From NCBI GenBank assembly GCA_946628455.1, contig CAMOWP010000044.1:1-11609 (forward strand): DNA of 11,609 bases, in the 5' to 3' direction. Below, one piece after another: positions 1-6,001 of the stretch; within the stretch, counting starts at the first letter, position 1, and the number at the start of each line of letters is the position of its first letter. The notes under the pieces are model-generated. The model worked only from the letters and a program-made list of their open reading frames with translations. It did not search any database and was not told the DNA's origin. The stretch is from an uncultured Clostridia bacterium. Its GTDB lineage: Bacteria; Bacillota; Clostridia; Oscillospirales; Acutalibacteraceae. The position numbers were made by a program, and so were the translations under genes.

Positions 1-733
1 CAAAATTAGTTAAAACGAGATTTGTTTTAGTGTTTCTTGCGTAATACTTTAAATCATCGCCAACCGGCACGCTCTCCGTTCTGTAGCCGTCCTCAAAGTG
101 GTCAAAATACATCTTTTCCTTCAGGAAGCTTTCAAACATTGCATCAAGCTTTTTCTTTGCTGTTTCTTCCGAATCGTAAAGATGAAGCTCGTTTTCAGTA
201 TTATCCCAGAAGGAGACATTGAAATATATATCAATATCTTTATAGACGAAAGTGACGGGTCCACAGCTGAAATTGTTGTCAATCGACTCAACATCAACAG
301 CCGTTGTTGATTCGGCTTCTTCGCCGTCTCGGCTGTACTCTTCGTCTTCTGCGGCTTCTGCTTCTTCCTGAAGCTCTTTGATATTATTATCATACTCGCT
401 CTTTGATTTTTTGAATTCAGTTAAGATTTCAGAGAGCTTTTCGTCCTTCTGCGCTCTGAGGGCTTTTTCAATTTCCTTTTCATCCCTCATATAAAGGTTA
501 TTGGTTATATAAATAATATCGCTCTGAAGGTCTCCCGTTACCTCTCTGCTCTCGGAAAGGTTATCGCTGATAGCCTTCCCTTCAAGGATGTCCTCAAACT
601 TATGGGTATAAATGCCCGTTTCGGCAATTCTGAAAGCGAAGAACGCCGAGCCCGCCATCATTACAATTGAAAGGATAACGGCAAGGGCGCGGAAAATGAA
701 TTTAGTATTTTTGAATTTTGTAGCCAAGACCAT
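1..733 (-). CDS. Membrane sensor protein, probable histidine kinase (N-terminal part, cut by window edge)
   Basis: An open frame runs from an ATG at 733 to the left edge with no stop, giving 244 residues. AAAGGTGG lies 5 nt before the ATG, and the gene overlaps the end of the response regulator gene by 32 bp, so the two are translationally coupled. One hydrophobic segment (residues about 12-36) is preceded by basic residues, as in an anchored sensor. After it comes a hydrophilic, presumably extracytoplasmic region: a charged, probably coiled-coil stretch (about 84-130, very Glu/Lys rich) and then a mixed region (about 150-244) with a single Cys near 157. No HAMP, DHp or ATPase domain falls inside the window, so the kinase call rests on position directly behind an OmpR-type regulator and on topology. 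I do not recognise the sensory domain. It could also be an accessory membrane protein, but a sensor kinase is much more likely. Confidence 0.7.
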   Translation of the reverse strand, partial: MVLATKFKNTKFIFRALAVILSIVMMAGSAFFAFRIAETGIYTHKFEDILEGKAISDNLSESREVTGDLQSDIIYITNNLYMRDEKEIEKALRAQKDEKLSEILTEFKKSKSEYDNNIKELQEEAEAAEDEEYSRDGEEAESTTAVDVESIDNNFSCGPVTFVYKDIDIYFNVSFWDNTENELHLYDSEETAKKKLDAMFESFLKEKMYFDHFEDGYRTESVPVGDDLKYYARNTKTNLVLTNF

Positions 734-1391
734 ACACCACCTTTAAATATTTCGGTTCTTTCGGGTTGATTTCGATTTTTTCGCGGATGTTGCGGATATG
801 TACGGTTACTGTTTTTTCGATTCCGAAGGAGGCCTCGTTCCAGACCGCCTCGTAAATCTGTGAGGATGAGAGAACTGCGTTCATATTCTTCATAAGATAT
901 TCAAGGATTTTGTATTCAATCGCCGTAAGGTGAACGTCCTCGCCGTCAACGGTTACGTTCTTCGTTTTTGTGTCGAGAACGAGCCCGCCCGTTACAAGCT
1001 GGGAATCGGTGATTACCATTGAGCCGAGCGTTGAATAGCGCCTGAGCTGGCTCTTGACTCTTGCCATCAGTTCAAGCGGGTTAAAGGGCTTTGTTACGTA
1101 ATCGTCAGCGCCGAAGGAAAGCCCCGTAATTTTATCCGTATCCTCGCTTTTGGCAGATAAAAGGATAATCGGGAAATTGTAGCTCTCCCTGATTTTCAGC
1201 GTTGCTTCAAGCCCGTCAAGCTCAGGCATCATAATATCAAGGATAAGGCAATGAATTTCCTCCTCCTTAATGATATCAAGCGCCTCGCGGCCGTTTGCGG
1301 CTGTGAGCACCCTGTAACCCTCCTGATTGAGGTATATCTTAATTGAATTTAAAATTGCAGAATCATCGTCTGCCACTAAAACAGTATACAT
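702..1391 (-). CDS. OmpR/PhoB-family DNA-binding response regulator
   Basis: A two-component response regulator of 229 residues, which receives phosphate from a sensor kinase and binds DNA in the cytoplasm. The receiver domain (about 1-118) has the acidic pair Asp8-Asp9, the phosphoacceptor Asp52 in LILDIMMPELDG, Ser79 in ILLSAK, and Lys101 in the VTKPF motif. The C-terminal winged helix (about 128-227) ends with VVYGLGYKIQKY, the usual OmpR-type C-terminal hairpin. The start at 1391 is preferred over the in-frame ATG at 1406 because GGAGGG (1399-1404) lies 7 nt before 1391 and overlaps the upstream ATG. The sensor gene starts inside the end of this gene. The signal and targets cannot be told from sequence; regulators of this general type often control envelope stress or resistance. 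Confidence 0.93.
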   Translation of the reverse strand: MYTVLVADDDSAILNSIKIYLNQEGYRVLTAANGREALDIIKEEEIHCLILDIMMPELDGLEATLKIRESYNFPIILLSAKSEDTDKITGLSFGADDYVTKPFNPLELMARVKSQLRRYSTLGSMVITDSQLVTGGLVLDTKTKNVTVDGEDVHLTAIEYKILEYLMKNMNAVLSSSQIYEAVWNEASFGIEKTVTVHIRNIREKIEINPKEPKYLKVVYGLGYKIQKY

Positions 1392-1398
1392 ATCCGTT

Positions 1399-1404
1399 CC
1401 CTCC
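1399..1404 (-). promoter_or_regulatory. Ribosome binding site that decides the regulator start
   Basis: GGAGGG on the minus strand, 7 nt before the ATG at 1391. It includes the G of an upstream in-frame ATG (1404-1406), so that upstream ATG cannot use it and the shorter protein is favoured. Confidence 0.7.
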
Positions 1405-1427
1405 ATGGCTACACTATACTAAACAAT

Positions 1428-1456
1428 ATTACAACATAAATGAAAGGAAAAGTAAA
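1428..1456 (-). promoter_or_regulatory. Possible promoter of the response regulator/sensor operon
   Basis: TTTACT (1451-1456) and TGTAAT (1428-1433) on the minus strand are separated by 17 bp, and the -10-like box is 37 nt before the regulator start. The -35 match is poor and the region is A/T rich, so this is only a candidate. A promoter is expected here because a terminator closes the upstream gene at 1536-1563. Confidence 0.35.
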
Positions 1457-1472
1457 GAAAAAAGAAAGATTG

Positions 1473-1540
1473 GTTTGCGGGTTGCGAGTTGCGAGTTGAG
1501 CGTGAGCAAAGCTCACCCTTAATTCTCAATTTTCCATTAA
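1473..1540. repeat. Intergenic repeat: tandem 7-mers plus perfect hairpin
   Basis: The stretch holds two tandem copies of GTTGCGA (1481-1494) followed by a third, partial copy. Next comes the perfect inverted repeat GTGAGC-AAA-GCTCAC (1502-1516), then an AATTCTCAATT segment. It lies between the terminator of the CmpB-type gene and the regulator promoter region and has no coding frame. Its base pattern differs from the flanking DNA. It resembles the small interspersed repeats of gut Clostridia in style, but no second copy is present in this window. Confidence 0.5.
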
Positions 1541-1563
1541 AGAAAGGAGAGCCTCAGCTCTCC
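1536..1563 (-). terminator. Intrinsic terminator with the stop codon in its loop
   Basis: On the minus strand GGAGAGC-TGAG-GCTCTCC forms a perfect 7-bp stem followed by TTTCTTT. The loop contains the TGA stop codon of the CmpB-family gene, so the hairpin overlaps the last codons. Confidence 0.75.
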
Positions 1564-2411
1564 TTGTCGGTTTCTTCTTCGTCTTCCTTTTTCGGTGCTG
1601 TTTCGGCTGTGCCGTAAAGCTTGATATCCTTTCTCGCCTTGCTTTCGTCAGGGTCGTTAATAATGATATCATATAGGAATTTATAATTAGTCAGCTTAAA
1701 ATTGGGGTAACGCTTTTTGAAGCGTACAACAACGGGGTTCTGCTTGATGATTTTTTTATAAGCGTCGCTCTCGCGCATTGTCTTTTTAAGCTGTTCAAGC
1801 TGCTCCGTTGTTAAATCAACGCCCTTCTGAGCGCCCTCAACTGCGGTTGCCTGAAAATTCCTGATTGTTCTCACCGCGCCCTTAAGGTCAACAACGGTTG
1901 TTGAAAAATCAACAATAACTATTGAATACAAAACAAAACAGGTTATGTAAAGCGCAGGCTTTGGAATAACGCCGATAAGCTTATACATTGCAGGAAGAAG
2001 CAGTTTCATAATTACAACAACGCCCGCCGCAAAGATTAAAAGGCCGTTTAAATAAATTCTTCCGTTTAAATTAAACTTTCTTCCCGAATAATCCCACCAC
2101 ATTGCGTGGAAGAATTTTTCCATTGCAAAGTGAGTGAAATATTCAAGCAGGCCCGACATAAAAAAGCCGACGATAAAAATAACAAAAACGTTATCCGCCC
2201 ATTTGAAATGCTCAATAAGCTTACCTATAGTTACGTCGCACATAACGGCGGCAACGCCGTAAATCGGGCACACGGGGCCGAAAAGAAAGCCTCTTTTAAC
2301 CGCCTGCTTATCCCTGACGAGATACAGCACTGTTTCCATAACCCAGCCGCCTACGCTGAAAACAATGAAAATGAAGAAGAGCTGGCAGATTCTGTCAATT
2401 ATAGCAATCAT
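1554..2411 (-). CDS. CmpB-family membrane protein (putative ABC-transporter type IV family)
   Basis: A 285-residue polytopic membrane protein. Hydrophobic segments lie at about 3-31, 45-62, 73-92, 120-145 and 150-170. The N-terminal half carries the family pattern I associate with PF06541 (ABC_trans_CmpB): GGWVMET near 21-27, then RGFLFGPVCPIYG (40-52), then WWDYSGRKFNLNGRIYL (105-121). The C-terminal 110 residues are soluble and charged, with a Glu/Lys-rich tail. The family's transport role is weakly established and no ATPase gene lies nearby, so a transport function should not be assumed. AGGAGGG lies 8 nt before the ATG, which overlaps the stop of the HD-domain gene as ATGA. The two genes therefore form a coupled pair. 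A hairpin over the stop codon ends the unit. Confidence 0.82.
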   Translation of the reverse strand: MIAIIDRICQLFFIFIVFSVGGWVMETVLYLVRDKQAVKRGFLFGPVCPIYGVAAVMCDVTIGKLIEHFKWADNVFVIFIVGFFMSGLLEYFTHFAMEKFFHAMWWDYSGRKFNLNGRIYLNGLLIFAAGVVVIMKLLLPAMYKLIGVIPKPALYITCFVLYSIVIVDFSTTVVDLKGAVRTIRNFQATAVEGAQKGVDLTTEQLEQLKKTMRESDAYKKIIKQNPVVVRFKKRYPNFKLTNYKFLYDIIINDPDESKARKDIKLYGTAETAPKKEDEEETDKES

Positions 2412-2914
2412 CCGTTAACCCTCCTGTCAATCTCATTATAAACAGGAACGAAGCTTTTTGAATGAGTTATATAATCCTCAAGCGCACAGCGTTTATCGCA
2501 GAGGGTTAAAATCCACGCGCCCTTTGATTTCGGGAGCTCAACGCAGGTCGGAAACATATGAGATAAAATCATATTCTGCTGATAATCGCTCATTTTTCCG
2601 AAATGCTTGTTAATATTCTTAACGGCTTCCTTGGGGTGATACCATATATGATATTCCTCGTGCTTTTCGGTATACCACTGATAAAGGTAAAAATCGTGAA
2701 GGAGCGCGGCTCTTACAATCTCTCTTGTGTTGATTATTTCAAGCGCCTCGCACATTTTCATAACTCTGTAGGAAACGTAAACGGAGTGAAAGTGGGTGTT
2801 TGTATCCTGATGATGCCTGTACTGCTTCATACCGTTTACATATTCATTGCCGAGCAAATCCCCTGTTAGTTTTATATATTCGTCGATATACTTTTTCTCT
2901 TTTTCCTTATCCAT
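2408..2914 (-). CDS. HD-domain protein, putative phosphohydrolase
   Basis: A 168-residue soluble protein with the ordered metal-ligand pattern of the HD superfamily: His43 (HFHSVYVSYRV), His73-Asp74 (LLHDFYLYQW), His93 (YHPKEA), His119 (ILSHMFP) and Asp140 (LCDKRCALEDY). HD proteins of this size are usually metal-dependent phosphohydrolases acting on nucleotides or related phosphate compounds; the substrate here is unknown. The start at 2914 has AAGGATAAGG just upstream. The gene has its own promoter (2946-2974) and ends in a 4-bp ATGA overlap with the CmpB-family membrane protein. The two products are therefore made together, and functional linkage is a fair inference. Confidence 0.85.
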   Translation of the reverse strand: MDKEKEKKYIDEYIKLTGDLLGNEYVNGMKQYRHHQDTNTHFHSVYVSYRVMKMCEALEIINTREIVRAALLHDFYLYQWYTEKHEEYHIWYHPKEAVKNINKHFGKMSDYQQNMILSHMFPTCVELPKSKGAWILTLCDKRCALEDYITHSKSFVPVYNEIDRRVNG

Positions 2915-2945
2915 AACCTTATCCTTAAAAAGAAATAACAGCTTA

Positions 2946-2974
2946 AGTATACAGTGTTACAGGGCGGTTGTAAA
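2946..2974 (-). promoter_or_regulatory. Promoter of the HD-protein/CmpB pair
   Basis: TTTACA (2969-2974), a 17-bp spacer and TATACT (2946-2951) on the minus strand, each one mismatch from the sigma-70/SigA consensus, 31 nt before the HD gene start. It sits in the 95-bp gap after the MazF-like gene. Confidence 0.65.
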
Positions 2975-3009
2975 CAAAAAATTTTAAAAATTTAAATAAT
3001 CTTTAGATT

Positions 3010-3351
3010 TTACAGCCCGAAGGAAACTGAAATAGCGTCATTGACCTTGCTCATATCGTTTATATCAAGCGCGCCCATTTTTTCCTTAAGCCGCGTTTTA
3101 TCAATTGTTCTCACCTGCTCAAGAAGAACGACACTGTTTTTTGAAAGCCCGCATTTTGCGGCGTTAACCTCAATATGGGTAGGGAGCTTATTCTTTTCCA
3201 TTCTGCTTGTTATCGCAGCCGCTATAACGGTTGGCGAAAACCTGTTGCCAACATCGTTTTGAACAATAAGAACGGGGCGTACTCCTCCCTGCTCGCTGCC
3301 GACTACGGGGCTTAAATCGGCGTAATAAATCTCGCCGCGTCTGATATTCAT
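3010..3351 (-). CDS. ndoA: MazF/EndoA-like endoribonuclease toxin
   Basis: A 113-residue protein closely resembling Bacillus subtilis EndoA/NdoA (about 116 residues), a ribosome-independent mRNA interferase of the MazF/PemK family. The diagnostic N-terminus has RRGEIYYADLSPVVGSEQGG (4-23), followed by Arg25 in VRPVLIVQND and the AAITSR motif (45-50), which carry the expected catalytic Arg and Ser/Thr residues. LEQVRTIDK (77-85) is also conserved. The start at 3351 is chosen because AAAGGTGAT lies just upstream and the family begins at this point; the same frame extends 28 codons further up, but those residues do not look like the family. No antitoxin gene is adjacent: the upstream neighbour is a glycosidase gene 108 bp away and the downstream neighbour is the HD protein. 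The antitoxin may be elsewhere, or the protein may have another role. Confidence 0.92.
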   Translation of the reverse strand: MNIRRGEIYYADLSPVVGSEQGGVRPVLIVQNDVGNRFSPTVIAAAITSRMEKNKLPTHIEVNAAKCGLSKNSVVLLEQVRTIDKTRLKEKMGALDINDMSKVNDAISVSFGL

Positions 3352-3420
3352 ATAATCACCTTTGATGTTTATTCTGTTATTATTTTTGCCGGAAGCTGTA
3401 AAAAATAAACATACTATTTT

Positions 3421-3426
3421 ATTATA
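3421..3426 (-). promoter_or_regulatory. Possible -10 box for the MazF-like gene
   Basis: A perfect TATAAT on the minus strand, 69 nt before the MazF start, in the gap after the GH3 gene. No convincing -35 box lies 16-18 bp upstream, so this is weak support. Confidence 0.25.
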
Positions 3427-3459
3427 TGAACGCAAAAGAAAAAGGCGATTTCAGAGTGC

Positions 3460-4575
3460 TTATTTTATTATTCCGTATTTGATTTTCATTTTGAGTATTC
3501 TTCTTACGCTGTCGTTAACCTGCTCCTTTTTAATTCTTCCGCTTTTTAATGCCTTATAAATCGCGTCGCGGGAGGTTTTTCCGTAAGGAGTGCAGAGCAT
3601 ATCATTTCCCGCTAAAACTGCAAGGACAGCCGCTTCGCCGTTATTGCTGACCTTTTTCGTAACGCCCGACATACCAAGCGCGTCGGTAATAATTACGCCC
3701 TCAAAACCCATATTTTTTCTCAGATACTTATGAACCTTCTTAGAAAGGGAGGCGGTGTTCTTTTTATCAATACAGCTTACAATATCATGGTTTACAAGAA
3801 TCATCGGCGCGCCGTTTTTAATACCCGCTGCAAACGGTTTTAAATCTCTTCCTTCAAAGGTTTCAAGACTTCTTGTATCCTTGATAACATATGTATGAGT
3901 ATTACCGTTTCCGCCGTAACCCGGGAAATGCTTCATAATGCTTACGAGATTATCCTCGTTATACGCATTAACCGTACACTTAACAAACTTACTTACCTTC
4001 TTATAGTTTGTTGAAAAAGAACGGTTGTAGATATAGTTACCCTTTTTATATGCAACGTCGGCAACGGGAGCAAAGTTGGTATTAATACCGAGCGATTTCA
4101 AAAGCTTTGCACGCTCGTGTGCGTCCTTTTCAACCGCGGCATATCCGCCGTTTTTATAGACGTCCTTAGGCGCTTTAAACGGAGTTTTGCGGTACTGTTT
4201 AAACTTGGAGACGCGGACAACGGTTCCTCCCTCCTCGTCAACGCCGATAAGGAGGTTTACCTTTGAAACACTCTGCCAGTCTTTAATAACTCGTTTAACG
4301 TTCTTTTTATTGTTATTTTTAAAGAAGTCGGCAAAGAGGAGATATCCGCCGTACTGATATTTTTCCTGCTCGGCCTTTGCTTTTCCGATAGGAGCGAAAA
4401 CGTAGAGCATCTGGGCTACTCTTTGCTTATAGGTCATACCCTTAAGTATTTCCTCAACCCTTGCGTCTATTTCCTCCTCGGTCATTTCTCTTTTAGCGTA
4501 TGCAACAGAGGTGCTGACAAAAACAAGGGTAATCGCAAGCACAAGGCTGATTATTATTCTTAAATACTTTTTCAT
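3460..4575 (-). CDS. Exported GH3 beta-N-acetylhexosaminidase-like protein (NagZ family)
   Basis: A 371-residue glycoside hydrolase family 3 protein. Residues 1-27 form a signal peptide (basic start, hydrophobic core, AYA before Lys28), so it acts outside the membrane or is anchored there. The GH3 barrel shows GVDEEGGTVVRV (111-122), the NagZ-type KHFPGYG (215-221) and the nucleophile region IITDALGM with Asp298. Known NagZ enzymes release N-acetylglucosamine from cell-wall fragments or chitin-type sugars, using an Asp-x-His dyad after KHFPGxG. Here the matching segment reads GGNGNTHT, so Asn225 stands where Asp is expected while His227 is kept. Activity may therefore be altered or lost. GGTGAT precedes the start, and a stem-loop lies only 20 nt upstream, behind the secreted repeat protein. 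No second GH3 domain is present; the length fits single-domain NagZ proteins. Confidence 0.88.
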   Translation of the reverse strand: MKKYLRIIISLVLAITLVFVSTSVAYAKREMTEEEIDARVEEILKGMTYKQRVAQMLYVFAPIGKAKAEQEKYQYGGYLLFADFFKNNNKKNVKRVIKDWQSVSKVNLLIGVDEEGGTVVRVSKFKQYRKTPFKAPKDVYKNGGYAAVEKDAHERAKLLKSLGINTNFAPVADVAYKKGNYIYNRSFSTNYKKVSKFVKCTVNAYNEDNLVSIMKHFPGYGGNGNTHTYVIKDTRSLETFEGRDLKPFAAGIKNGAPMILVNHDIVSCIDKKNTASLSKKVHKYLRKNMGFEGVIITDALGMSGVTKKVSNNGEAAVLAVLAGNDMLCTPYGKTSRDAIYKALKSGRIKKEQVNDSVRRILKMKIKYGIIK

Positions 4576-4595
4576 AATAAATCACCATTATTAAT

Positions 4596-4618
4596 AAGGG
4601 CGAACACAGTCCGCCCTT
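4596..4618 (-). terminator. Stem-loop between the secreted protein gene and the GH3 gene
   Basis: AAGGGCG and CGCCCTT form a 7-bp stem with a 9-nt loop. On the minus strand it is followed by TTATTAATAA rather than a clean T run, so termination may be partial. On the plus strand it is followed by TTATTT. The GH3 start codon is only 20 nt further on and no promoter fits between, so it may act as an attenuator or processing site within one transcript. Confidence 0.5.
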
Positions 4619-4629
4619 TTATTTCACAA

Positions 4630-5874
4630 TTATTTTACAACTATCTTAACGGTTACGGTTTTTGAAGCGGCATTGTACTGCTCGTTTCCTGCTGCGGAAA
4701 CCTTGATTTTCACATTATATGTGCCTTTTTTCAAGCCCTTCTTAACGGTAATTTTACCCGTTTTCTTGTTAACGGAAATCTTAGCGTTACCCTTAACCTT
4801 TTTAAATGTAAGCTTACCCTTTGCTTTAGAAATTGATATTGCGTTTTTACGTGCAACGGCAATATTCTTTTTCTTTAATAATTTGAATTTGAGAGATAAT
4901 CTCTTAGCCTTAACTACAATCGGGTTTTTCTTTTTGGGAAGTTTCGGTATAACTTCGGTTTTTGTGCGTCCGCAGGAGGTGCAGGTGTAGGTTTTAACGC
5001 CTGCTGCCGTATATGACGCAGGAGTTGTTACAACGCCGTTGTCCCAGGTATGTCCCGCGGGGTTGTTACACTCAATTACTGCCACCTTAACGGTAACGCT
5101 ATGTTGTTTATAACCAACAAAATAGTAATTATCGGTATTTTTTAACCACTTATCATTAGAGTATTTTGAAGTGTAAAGCTCGTTATTGTCGGGAAGCTCG
5201 TTATCGCTTTCATCATAAAAGCTGTCGTTGTAGTTTACTTCACGGTAAGTATAAACAGTTACCGTTCCGTCCCCTGCCGTTACCTTAAGAACGTCGCCGT
5301 TCTCAAAGGAGGGAGCATAATAACTGTAAAACTGATTTCCTTCTTCGTCTGTTCTCCATTCGCCGCCCATATTTTCTACAACAAATTTTTCTCTTGCGGG
5401 AATAAACTCAATCGACTTAACGGGGTTAACGCGTACCTCTACCGGTACCTGACAGCTCTTTCCGTCATAAGAAACGGTAAAGAAATTATTGGTACCGATT
5501 GTAAAGTGGTTATTGATTTGGTCGTCATCCATTTCAACATCGCTGTCATTAATAATATCGCCGTCAGCGGAAACAAAAGACCAGCTGTCTTTAGCTTCAT
5601 CATAGGTTGCAACATAGTCCGTCCTGTTATCATCGTTGTCAATTACGGTTAAAACATCGCCCATGCCCTTTGTGATACAGTAATAGTAGAAATACTGCTT
5701 GCCGTCTCCGTCAGTTTGCCACGAGCCGTCTCCGTCGGTTTCGTAGTAACAAACAATCGGATCGTCGGGGATGTACTCAATAGCCTTAACCGACGTCGGC
5801 GCAGCATACGCGTTAAGCGGCATTACAGAAATCAGCAGAAACAGTGCCGATAAAAATGCTGTGATTCTTTTCAT
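4630..5874 (-). CDS. Secreted two-repeat surface protein with zinc-ribbon-like segment and basic C-terminus
   Basis: A 414-residue exported protein with a signal peptide at about 1-25 (AYA-A). Two related domains follow. Repeat 1 (about 29-150) has VKAIEYIP, SWQTDGDGKQYFYYY and GDVLTV; repeat 2 (about 152-267) has VKSIEFIP, EWRTDEEGNQFYSYY and GDVLKV. Both are acidic and rich in Asp, Asn and Tyr. Next comes a Cys-His-Cys-Cys segment (Cys269, His275, Cys298, Cys301; VKTYTCTSCGRTKTEVIP) like the small zinc-ribbon-like modules common in surface proteins of gut Firmicutes. The C-terminal 100 residues are lysine-rich and end in an Ig-like beta pattern (GTYNVKIKVSAAGNEQYNAASKTVTV). There is no LPxTG sorting signal, so any wall binding would be non-covalent, perhaps through the basic tail. 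AAAGGAGAG precedes the start, and a strong promoter drives the gene. The function is not recognised. Confidence 0.85.
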   Translation of the reverse strand: MKRITAFLSALFLLISVMPLNAYAAPTSVKAIEYIPDDPIVCYYETDGDGSWQTDGDGKQYFYYYCITKGMGDVLTVIDNDDNRTDYVATYDEAKDSWSFVSADGDIINDSDVEMDDDQINNHFTIGTNNFFTVSYDGKSCQVPVEVRVNPVKSIEFIPAREKFVVENMGGEWRTDEEGNQFYSYYAPSFENGDVLKVTAGDGTVTVYTYREVNYNDSFYDESDNELPDNNELYTSKYSNDKWLKNTDNYYFVGYKQHSVTVKVAVIECNNPAGHTWDNGVVTTPASYTAAGVKTYTCTSCGRTKTEVIPKLPKKKNPIVVKAKRLSLKFKLLKKKNIAVARKNAISISKAKGKLTFKKVKGNAKISVNKKTGKITVKKGLKKGTYNVKIKVSAAGNEQYNAASKTVTVKIVVK

Positions 5875-5923
5875 AAATTTCTCTCCTTTTTAATCAATAA
5901 ATATTTGGGTAAATGTTGATTAT

Positions 5924-5952
5924 ATAATACCATACACTATATGTTAAGTCAA
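5924..5952 (-). promoter_or_regulatory. Promoter of the secreted repeat protein gene
   Basis: TTGACT (5947-5952), a 17-bp spacer and TATTAT (5924-5929) on the minus strand, with TG one base before the -10 box (extended -10). The -35 box begins 1 bp after the outer stem of the trpB terminator. The leader before the ATG is about 45 nt. Confidence 0.78.
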
Positions 5953-5953
5953 C

Positions 5954-6000
5954 TGAAAATGCCGCACGGATGAACCGTACGGCATAAGTAAGCATTTTCA
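5954..6000 (-). terminator. Terminator of the trpB gene
   Basis: GCCGTACGG and CCGTGCGGC form a 9-bp stem with one G-U pair and a 5-nt loop (5961-5983), followed by ATTTTC on the minus strand. A further inverted repeat, TGAAAATGC/GCATTTTCA (5954-5962 and 5992-6000), encloses it and could form an alternative longer structure. It starts directly after the trpB stop codon. Confidence 0.75.
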
Positions 6001-6001
6001 A

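Noticed and set aside
121..393. A 90-codon minus-strand open frame near the left edge
   Set aside because: It lies in another frame within the sensor gene, which stays open from 733 to the edge with a strong ribosome binding site. The small frame has low-complexity Lys/Ser content.
1481..1500. Tandem GTTGCGA copies as a CRISPR-like array
   Set aside because: The units are only 7 bp, directly adjacent and without spacers; no cas gene is present.
2106..2441. A 111-codon plus-strand open frame over the CmpB-type gene
   Set aside because: It is antisense to a conserved membrane protein gene and shows no family motif.
2975..3009. A/T-only inverted repeat (AAATTTTTAAAATTTT) as a terminator for the MazF-like gene
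   Set aside because: The stem has no G-C pairs and would be unstable. The sequence is better read as A/T-rich DNA upstream of the HD gene promoter.
3352..3435. A 28-codon upstream extension of the MazF-like protein
   Set aside because: The family begins at MNIRRGEIYY, where AAAGGTGAT precedes the ATG. The extension has no ribosome binding site and falls in the leader.
3352..3459. A possible small antitoxin gene before the MazF-like gene
   Set aside because: The 108-bp gap is too short for a MazE/NdoAI-type antitoxin, and no open frame with a ribosome binding site fits.
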